Of a stretch of 19,549 nucleotides of DNA, positions 8,392-14,593 are shown one piece after another. The translations under genes and the position numbers were made by a program. The notes under the pieces were generated by a model, which had not been told where the DNA came from, did not search any database, and saw nothing but the letters and a program-made list of their open reading frames with translations. The DNA is from Alistipes sp. (GTDB taxonomy: Bacteria > Bacteroidota > Bacteroidia > Bacteroidales > Rikenellaceae): assembly GCA_017391665.1 (NCBI GenBank), contig JAFOXS010000322.1, forward strand, positions 1-19,549, read 5' to 3'. How positions within the stretch are numbered: the stretch's first letter is position 1; every line of letters starts with the position of its first letter.

Positions 8392-8715
8392 CTACAATAG
8401 GTTAAGCTCCAGCAGCGCCTCCTCGCTCATCATGCTGCGATCCCAGGGCGGATCGAATGTAAGCATGATATTGACAGACTTCACGCCAGCAACCTTCTTG
8501 ACCTGGGTGTTGATGTCATCAACCAGAATATCGGCCATGGGGCAGTTGGGCGCTGTCAGCGTCATGCGTATGTTGGCTACCCCTTCGGGATCGAAGTCGA
8601 TCTCGTAGATAAGTCCCAGATCGTAGACGTTGACGGGGATCTCGGGATCGTATATGTTCTTGAGCGTGAGAACAATCTCGTGCTCAATCTTTAAAATCTC
8701 TTCCGGTGTCATCAT
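8392..8715 (-). CDS. MIP18/DUF59 family Fe-S cluster assembly protein
   Basis: The 107-residue protein is a single DUF59 (MIP18, SufT/PaaD-like) domain. This family works in maturation or transfer of iron-sulfur clusters. Typical signatures are DPEIPVNVYDLGLIY (23-37), the TLTAPNCPM stretch with the conserved Cys58, and the closing FDPPW. It starts with two adjacent Met codons (8715 and 8712) and I used the first. It follows sufE by 4 bases, and this coupling supports a shared role in the SUF pathway. In many Bacteroidota genomes a DUF59 gene accompanies SUF genes. The rest of the suf operon (sufBCDS) is not in this window. Confidence 0.9.
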   Translation of the reverse strand: MMTPEEILKIEHEIVLTLKNIYDPEIPVNVYDLGLIYEIDFDPEGVANIRMTLTAPNCPMADILVDDINTQVKKVAGVKSVNIMLTFDPPWDRSMMSEEALLELNLL

Positions 8716-8719
8716 ATCC

Positions 8720-9133
8720 TTATGATTTAGAGAAAGCCAATGCGTACATCTTCATCTGCTTGATCATTGCCAGCAGCCCATTGCTGCGTGTGGGGGAGAG
8801 GTTTTCGCCCAAACCGATGGCATCGATAAAGTAGAGCTCCATATCGAGAATCTCCTGGGGTGTGCGTCCGTTCATTACGCGGATGAGCAGCGCTATGATA
8901 CCCTTGGTGATGATGGCATCACTATCGGCGGCAAAATACACCTTGCCATCCTCCATGCGGGCATCTACCCATACGCGCGATTGGCAGCCTTTAATTACGT
9001 AATTGTCGGTGCGGTGCTCGGGCGCAATGGCGGGAAGCGTGTCGCTCAATTCAATCAAGTAGTCATATTTGTCAAGCCACTCGTCAAAGATCGAGAACTC
9101 GGCAATGATTTCTTCCTGAATATTGTCTTTCAT
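8720..9133 (-). CDS. sufE: SufE family sulfur acceptor protein
   Basis: SufE takes persulfide sulfur from the cysteine desulfurase SufS and passes it to the SufBCD scaffold. The 137-residue protein has the expected acceptor cysteine, Cys50, in VIKGCQSRVW. It also has the family pattern SDAIITKGIIALLIRVMNGRTPQEI (about 71-95) and a C-terminal helix with LSPTRSNGLLAM. Its length matches the family. It lies 4 bases downstream of the phosphatase-fold gene and 4 bases upstream of the DUF59 gene, so all three are probably translated from one message. sufE and the DUF59 gene make a coherent Fe-S assembly pair. The upstream exported protein does not fit that theme. Confidence 0.93.
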   Translation of the reverse strand: MKDNIQEEIIAEFSIFDEWLDKYDYLIELSDTLPAIAPEHRTDNYVIKGCQSRVWVDARMEDGKVYFAADSDAIITKGIIALLIRVMNGRTPQEILDMELYFIDAIGLGENLSPTRSNGLLAMIKQMKMYALAFSKS

Positions 9134-9137
9134 ATCT

Positions 9138-10760
9138 CTATTCGTAAATAATCGTTATCTCTTCGCCCTCGGCGGCTGACGGTGCCATGATGCCGAGTAT
9201 CTCGGCCTGGGTTGCGGCCAGCGAGGTCATATCTATCTTGTCGTTACGCAGTTGCGCTTTGCAGCCTGCGCCATAAATGATCAGTGGCACTTGCGTGTCA
9301 TAGCGATACATCGAGCCCGACATCGAACGTGTCTGCTCCCTCTCCTCGATCCATTCGGGCATCAGGTTCAACACCACATCTCCCGAACGGCGGGGGTAGA
9401 ATCCGTTCTGTATCTTGCGACCATATCCACTTCCAAAATAACTGCCACGCATCGACTCTGCCGTCACGGCCTGCGATACGCCACGCAGTTGCATGACAAA
9501 TGTGGCCACATCGTTCTGAATCTGCTCCAGCGACAGACCTTTGTCCATGATAAGATTGTGATTCAGATATATGGCGCGGTCGATGCATCCCAGAATCCAG
9601 TCCCCATTGCCATATAACGAACCGATGAAGGCATTGGTAATAACCTCGGCCTGACGTACATTGAATCGCTCACGAACATCCTCCGTCGCATTGTACGAGG
9701 GGCTTGTGCCATGATCCGATGTAAGGACGATGAGTAGTTGCTCGGGAGCAGCGACCTGCGTTGCAAGGAACGAGAGAAAACTCTCCAGATCGCGATCCAG
9801 ACGGTACAACATATCCTCGTACTCAACCGATTCGGGACCGAAACGGTTGCTGATAAGTCGAGGTGTGTCGAGTACAATGTTGAGCATGTCGGGCACAGCA
9901 TCACCACCCATCTTGTTGTGGACAACTACCTCGCGGGCAAAGGCCAGCATGGCACTGTTGCCGGCCGGCGTGTAGCACATCTGGTAGTAGATGTCATCCA
10001 TTGTGCCTTTGGCAAGGGGCGTTTCCTGTACGTGTATGATGCGTTTGTTTGTCTTGCTCTGCAATCCCTCTACGACCGACACCTGCGAGTTGTGGTAATT
10101 GTCATAGGGCAGGAGCGATGTCCAGCGCTTTATGGCATACTCCTCATTCTGGTCCTGATAGTTGTAGTCGGCAATCCACTTGGGCAACTCCTTCGAGTAG
10201 TATGAAGATGTTGTCCATGACGATTGCAGCGTCTCCATCCAATATACCTCACCAGAGCGTCCTGCCATTACAATTGCCGAGAGAGGCTCAACGGCAATGG
10301 TTGCAATGTGGCTGTCGGGATGTTGCTGAGCCAATGCATCCGAGAGTGTCTGTGCTACCAGATTTCGGGGCGAGTAGCTTCCCGAACCACCGCTGTAGTT
10401 TACGCTCTGCTCTTTCCTGTCCTCGATGAGCGACACCTCCTTATTACCCACATAGTCAAACCATCGGTCGGCAACCACGCCGTGAATCGATGGTGTGGCT
10501 CCTGTCGAGAGCGTAGCCAGCGATACGGGTGTTGTCGTCTGCATATAGTCGTATGAGGCGTTGGTGAAGCGTTGACCGCCATTGATGATACGGCGCAGAC
10601 CGGCGCTGGAAAAGTTGTCGGCGTAGCGATCCAGATCGTTTGCGCCCATCGAACTGATGACGATGTTTACGACCAGACGAGGCTCCGTCTGTGCCATGGC
10701 CATCGATGCGGCTGACAGGATAAATACTGCAATTACAACTATATATCGAGTAAATCTCAT
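9138..10760 (-). CDS. Exported alkaline phosphatase superfamily protein, probably catalytically degenerate (PafA-like)
   Basis: The 540-residue protein has a signal peptide (1-23, cut near AMA-Q) and then the alkaline phosphatase/nucleotide pyrophosphatase fold most like PafA. Matching landmarks are PRLVVNIVI (27-35), the segment TTTPVSLATLSTG (75-87), TPSIHGVVADRWFD (89-102), FGPESVEYEDMLYRLDRDL (307-325), LTSDHG (346-351) and YRYDTQVPLIIYG (485-497). By eye against PafA, the nucleophile Thr is kept (Thr77) and so are Asp349-His350. The first metal Asp appears to be Ser36, the Lys/Arg pair is Glu158/Leu160, the Asp-x3-His pair is Arg301/Asn305, and the late metal His is replaced. It should therefore be periplasmic and may bind rather than hydrolyse. 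The gene lies 40 bases after the GSCFA gene and 4 bases before sufE. Confidence 0.85.
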   Translation of the reverse strand: MRFTRYIVVIAVFILSAASMAMAQTEPRLVVNIVISSMGANDLDRYADNFSSAGLRRIINGGQRFTNASYDYMQTTTPVSLATLSTGATPSIHGVVADRWFDYVGNKEVSLIEDRKEQSVNYSGGSGSYSPRNLVAQTLSDALAQQHPDSHIATIAVEPLSAIVMAGRSGEVYWMETLQSSWTTSSYYSKELPKWIADYNYQDQNEEYAIKRWTSLLPYDNYHNSQVSVVEGLQSKTNKRIIHVQETPLAKGTMDDIYYQMCYTPAGNSAMLAFAREVVVHNKMGGDAVPDMLNIVLDTPRLISNRFGPESVEYEDMLYRLDRDLESFLSFLATQVAAPEQLLIVLTSDHGTSPSYNATEDVRERFNVRQAEVITNAFIGSLYGNGDWILGCIDRAIYLNHNLIMDKGLSLEQIQNDVATFVMQLRGVSQAVTAESMRGSYFGSGYGRKIQNGFYPRRSGDVVLNLMPEWIEEREQTRSMSGSMYRYDTQVPLIIYGAGCKAQLRNDKIDMTSLAATQAEILGIMAPSAAEGEEITIIYE

Positions 10761-10782
10761 TATTGCGAATTATGTTGGGATG

Positions 10783-10799
10783 TAAAATTAGTAATTTTA
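10783..10799. repeat. 8-bp inverted repeat before the phosphatase-fold gene
   Basis: TAAAATTA (10783-10790) and TAATTTTA (10792-10799) are exact reverse complements around a single G. The element fills much of the 40-base gap between the GSCFA stop and the next start, 23 bases upstream of that ATG. It could be an operator, but it is entirely AT-rich and such repeats arise easily by chance. Confidence 0.35.
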
Positions 10800-10800
10800 T

Positions 10801-11790
10801 TTATAAATAGGTGTCAAAAAACTCTTTTTCCTTTGCCATGCATACGCTGGGGTGCTCGCTCTCAAGTTGCATGATCTTCTCCCGTTGTGTGCGGCAAAAA
10901 GTCTTGTACTCCTGTCCATTTCTATTAAATGGGCGATGCTCTGAAGCTTTTACGATACGCTCAATGCGCTCATTAAGCGCTTTTGTCTTATCCGAAAAGG
11001 CCACCTCGCCAAAACGCTCCCAGATGTAGTCTATGGCCATGCGTGAAGGGTGAGTCATGTCGTCGGCATAGAATCTATAGTCGCGCAGTTCGTCCATAAC
11101 TATCTCATAGGATGGGAAGTAATATGCATTGGGACACGCCTTCTGTATTAAGTCAACGGCTACGCGTAGCGTTGCCTTGCTAAGCGAATTCTGCTCCAGC
11201 CCGTCAGCCAGGTGTCGCACGGGACTCACTGTAAATATAACCTGCTTGCCGGCAAGAGGACCCTGCATCAATGAGATGTATCGTGTGGCTATCTGCTCGG
11301 CTCTCATCATCTCACGCAGAAAGAGCGCTTGCGGCTGCTTGTGGCAGTTGGCCACCACGTCGCCACTCTGCTTATTGCGAAACACGAATGCCGTGCCAAA
11401 GGTGAGGATTACCACCTGCGCATCCTTAAGAGCCTGTGCTCCATGCCTAACGGCCTCTTGCATTGCCGCCAGTGCATCGGTGGCATCGGTGGCGGAAAAG
11501 TCTGAGTGAAAGTCATACGAGAACCATCGCTCATTGCCATGCGCAAGATCCTCTGCCGCAGGGAGTGCTCCGTTGTCGCCGCGCGCTACGGCATCGAAGC
11601 GATCGAGCGTTGCGGCTATGGACTCGGGGTTGAAGAGTATTCCCGTGGGCGATGATGTGACGCAGAATTTCGCGCGCGACAACCGCTCTGCCACATTGCT
11701 GGCAAAGCATGAGCCGAGTGAGAGGATCGTCTGTGAGTGGTCGATTCTCCTGTCAAATGGTTTGAGCTCTATGGTTGTGCGGAACTGCAT
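10801..11790 (-). CDS. GSCFA domain-containing protein
   Basis: The 329-residue protein carries the motif that names the GSCFA family, GSCFA at 26-30 in LSLGSCFASNVAERL. Further family features are the SSPTGILFNP segment (46-55), LTFGTAFVF (129-137), FTVSPVRHLADG (186-197) and DDMTHPSRMAIDYIWERF (243-260). The family is viewed as SGNH-hydrolase-like, with the Ser or Cys of GSCFA and the late His of THPS as the likely active-site pair. The substrate is unknown. There is no signal peptide, so a cytoplasmic location is expected. It starts 8 bases after the ABC-F stop, so it is very likely cotranscribed. Members occur mainly in Bacteroidota and some Proteobacteria. Confidence 0.92.
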   Translation of the reverse strand: MQFRTTIELKPFDRRIDHSQTILSLGSCFASNVAERLSRAKFCVTSSPTGILFNPESIAATLDRFDAVARGDNGALPAAEDLAHGNERWFSYDFHSDFSATDATDALAAMQEAVRHGAQALKDAQVVILTFGTAFVFRNKQSGDVVANCHKQPQALFLREMMRAEQIATRYISLMQGPLAGKQVIFTVSPVRHLADGLEQNSLSKATLRVAVDLIQKACPNAYYFPSYEIVMDELRDYRFYADDMTHPSRMAIDYIWERFGEVAFSDKTKALNERIERIVKASEHRPFNRNGQEYKTFCRTQREKIMQLESEHPSVCMAKEKEFFDTYL

Positions 11791-11798
11791 ATTTTCTT

Positions 11799-13679
11799 CT
11801 ATATTTCACTAAGTTCCAGCCAGCGCATCTCCTTTTCGGCAATCTCTTCTATCAGCTCGCCTATGCGTGCTGCATTGGCAGCGAGTGCCTCGTGTGAGAG
11901 AGCCCCCGATGATAGCTGTGCTTCCAGATCGGACTTCTCTTGCTCAAGCTGCGGCAGCAGTTTCTCAAGCTCCTCCAATTCGCGCTGCTCCTTGTATGAG
12001 AGTTTCTTACGCGATGGCGTCGTGGGTGCGCTCTGCGGTTTATTCTTTTGTGCTTTCTCGGCAGCAATCTTTGCTATGCGTGCCTCCTCGGCCTCTTGCT
12101 CCTTGATATATTCGCGGTACTCGCTATATTGACCGACAAAATCCTTCACGGCACCACCCTCACGGAAGATGAAGAGGTGATCTACGGTCTTGTCAAGGAA
12201 GTAACGGTCGTGTGAAACGATCAGCAGCGAACCCTTGAAGGCCATCAGATACTCCTCCAGTACGTTGAGTGTCAGGATGTCGAGGTCGTTTGTCGGCTCA
12301 TCCAGAATGAGCAGATTGGGGTTCTGCATCAAAACGGTCAGCAGATACAGGCGTCGTTGTTCGCCACCGCTGAGTATATCTACTCGTTTGTTGTGCGAGT
12401 CGGGCGGAAAGAGGAAGCGGTTGAGCATCGTTGTTGCCGATACGCTATGGCCATCCGATGCCTCCACCGTTTCGGCTATGTCGTGCACGATGTCAAAGAC
12501 TGTCTGTCCTGGCTTGAACGATATGCCACTCTGGCGATAGTAACCTATGCGTAGCGTCTCGCCGCGCTCAATCTTGCCCGAGTCGGCCTGCAATACGCCA
12601 GTCATAAGGTTGAGGAATGTGCTCTTGCCGGCGCCGTTCTTGCCGACAATACCCACACGCTCACCCTTGGTGAATTTATACGAGAAACGGTCGAGCATGG
12701 TGCGCTCACCAAAGCGCAGCGTCAGATCCTCGCAGTCGATGATCTTGCCTCCAAGACGCGATGTCGCAACATCGATGGTCATGTCCTTGCGGGCAAGTGA
12801 AACCGATGCCTTGTCCTTAAGGTCGTAGAAGGCGTTAATACGGTAGCGGGCCTTGCCTGTGCGGGCCTGCGGCGTGGAGCGAATCCACTCCAGTTCGCGG
12901 CGCAGAAGGTTGCGGGCCTTGTCGATATTGGCCTGCATGTTTATATATCGCTCCTCGCGTTTTTCTAAGAATGCGGAGTAGTTGCCTCGGTATGTGTATA
13001 GGTTGCCGCGATCCAGCTCAAAGATCGTGTTACATACACGATCCAGGAAGTAGCGATCGTGCGTAACCATGAGCAGTGTGCAGCGTGCCTTCTGAAGATA
13101 GCTCTCCAGGTACTCGATCACATCAATATCGAGGTGGTTTGTCGGCTCGTCCATTACAAGGAAATCGGCCTCCTGCAATAGCAGGAGCGCGATGGCGGCA
13201 CGCTTGGCTTCGCCTCCCGACAACTCGCCCATTGGCTGATCCAGACGGGTGAGTTTCATCTCCGAGAGCACCTGCTTGATGCGCTGCTCGGCACTCCATC
13301 CATCCGCAGCATCCATGGCGGCCATGGCCTGTTCGATCTTGCGTTCGTCACCCGAGGCGATAGCCTGCTCATAGGCTCGGATCACATCGTAGGTCGCTCC
13401 AAGACGTGAATAAACCTCATCAAATAGAGTGTTCTTGGGGTTAAAGTCGATATTCTGGTCAAGAAAAGCAACCTTAATATCCTTCATGAACTTCACCTCG
13501 CCACCTCTGTCCGATGAGTCCATGCCGGCCAGAATCTTCAGCAGCGAACTCTTGCCCGTGCCGTTGGGGGCTATGAGCGCAATCTTATCGCCCTCGTTGA
13601 TATTGAACGAGATGTTGCGAAAGAGAGTCTTGTCGCCGTAAGACTTGCTGATATTCTCTACCTGAAGAAAACTTGCCAT
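11799..13679 (-). CDS. ABC-F family ATPase (Uup-like)
   Basis: The 626-residue protein has two tandem ATP-binding cassettes and no membrane segment. This is the ABC-F layout of ribosome-associated translation factors. The first cassette has Walker A APNGTGKSS (37-45), signature LSGGEAKRA and Walker B VMDEPTNHLD. The second has GKNGAGKST, LSGGEQRRL and ILDEPTNDLD. The linker between them is the basic, Arg-rich helical region around residues 235-290 (EKREERYIN to RTGKARYRI), typical of the P-site tRNA interaction motif. The C-terminal 90 or so residues are highly charged and predicted coiled coil, preceded by a Lys/Pro/Ser-rich stretch, which points to the Uup branch rather than EttA. A resistance-type ABC-F is possible but less likely for a gene in a housekeeping run. 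It lies 17 bases after the DUF4886 gene. Confidence 0.94.
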   Translation of the reverse strand: MASFLQVENISKSYGDKTLFRNISFNINEGDKIALIAPNGTGKSSLLKILAGMDSSDRGGEVKFMKDIKVAFLDQNIDFNPKNTLFDEVYSRLGATYDVIRAYEQAIASGDERKIEQAMAAMDAADGWSAEQRIKQVLSEMKLTRLDQPMGELSGGEAKRAAIALLLLQEADFLVMDEPTNHLDIDVIEYLESYLQKARCTLLMVTHDRYFLDRVCNTIFELDRGNLYTYRGNYSAFLEKREERYINMQANIDKARNLLRRELEWIRSTPQARTGKARYRINAFYDLKDKASVSLARKDMTIDVATSRLGGKIIDCEDLTLRFGERTMLDRFSYKFTKGERVGIVGKNGAGKSTFLNLMTGVLQADSGKIERGETLRIGYYRQSGISFKPGQTVFDIVHDIAETVEASDGHSVSATTMLNRFLFPPDSHNKRVDILSGGEQRRLYLLTVLMQNPNLLILDEPTNDLDILTLNVLEEYLMAFKGSLLIVSHDRYFLDKTVDHLFIFREGGAVKDFVGQYSEYREYIKEQEAEEARIAKIAAEKAQKNKPQSAPTTPSRKKLSYKEQRELEELEKLLPQLEQEKSDLEAQLSSGALSHEALAANAARIGELIEEIAEKEMRWLELSEI

Positions 13680-13696
13680 CTTTTATATATATGTGT

Positions 13697-14587
13697 CTAT
13701 TTAATAGTCTGTACTTTGAAGGGTTTCTTAGAGGCCTTCTTTGCTGCCTTCTGGCAGTAGGGTGCCGTAGCGTCGGTAACCTTCACATCACCCAAGTCCA
13801 AACGTAGTCCATTGCCCATCATCGAGCGGTGGGTATAGGGCTTGATAAGTGTTTCATACCAGGTGCAGGCCAGCGCATAGCGGCCAGCGCCGAGGTCCAT
13901 ATGATAACCGTCGCGGGTGATATCCTTGGGCGAGTTGTTGATCGCCGACTGACGCAGTGACTGAATAGCCGTACCAGAGGGGATGATATTCTTGATCGCC
14001 TTGAACTCCTTCTTCAGGCGGTGCACGCAATCGGTTATGGCCTTATACATCTTCTGCTGGTCGCGGTCGTAGTTGGGGAAGTCGCCGTGCGTGCTCTCCT
14101 TTGCATACGACCACGTCATATGCCACACGAGCTCTGCCTGGGGTTGGACCTTGCTCACTATTGCAATCAGACGGTCCAGGTGTGGTACATAACTCTCATA
14201 TTTGCCCGATTGTCCCGACACCTGCTGCAGAGTGATAATATCCCATTCGCCCATCTCCAAGGCGTGCTGAATCGGAACCATCTCCTCACTCTTTACCCAG
14301 CGATTCTCGCCAGCCTTTGAGTGGTAGAACTCATAGGCTGCCTCCTGCGTGTTGTAGCACTTGACGTGACGTTCCAGCGAGCATCCTCCTATATGGAGGC
14401 GTGCCAGCTCGACATTCTCAATGCCCAGATCCTCCAGCAGTGCAGGCAGATGCTCCATGCCGTCATTCGAGAATGAGTTGCCAATGGCCAAAATGCGAAG
14501 AGTCTCGCCATACTTGCGTGCCGTAGCAGGTGTGGCCATCAGCAGCAGTGCCATCAGGCCAAGCATAAGGGTAAATGTTCTTTTCAT
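13697..14587 (-). CDS. Exported DUF4886 SGNH-hydrolase-like protein
   Basis: The 296-residue protein has a Sec signal peptide (1-23, ATPATA-R) and a DUF4886 domain related to SGNH/GDSL hydrolases. Block I is GNSFS (36-40) with Ser38 as the candidate nucleophile. Block II is HIGGCS with Gly68 and Gly69. The usual GxND block is replaced by LQQVSGQSG (120-128). Asp226 and His229 in DGYHMD form the DxxH block V. The catalytic set thus looks complete apart from the altered block III, which is usual in this family as I recall it. It would act in the periplasm or at the surface, possibly removing acyl groups from a glycan. It follows lptD by 6 bases and precedes the ABC-F gene, so it belongs to the lptD transcript. 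The C-terminus is Lys-rich. Confidence 0.87.
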   Translation of the reverse strand: MKRTFTLMLGLMALLLMATPATARKYGETLRILAIGNSFSNDGMEHLPALLEDLGIENVELARLHIGGCSLERHVKCYNTQEAAYEFYHSKAGENRWVKSEEMVPIQHALEMGEWDIITLQQVSGQSGKYESYVPHLDRLIAIVSKVQPQAELVWHMTWSYAKESTHGDFPNYDRDQQKMYKAITDCVHRLKKEFKAIKNIIPSGTAIQSLRQSAINNSPKDITRDGYHMDLGAGRYALACTWYETLIKPYTHRSMMGNGLRLDLGDVKVTDATAPYCQKAAKKASKKPFKVQTIK

Positions 14588-14593
14588 ATGCCG

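Noticed and set aside
9738..10205. 155-residue rightward open frame opposite the phosphatase-fold gene
   Set aside because: It is a shadow of a gene with a signal peptide and clear family landmarks.
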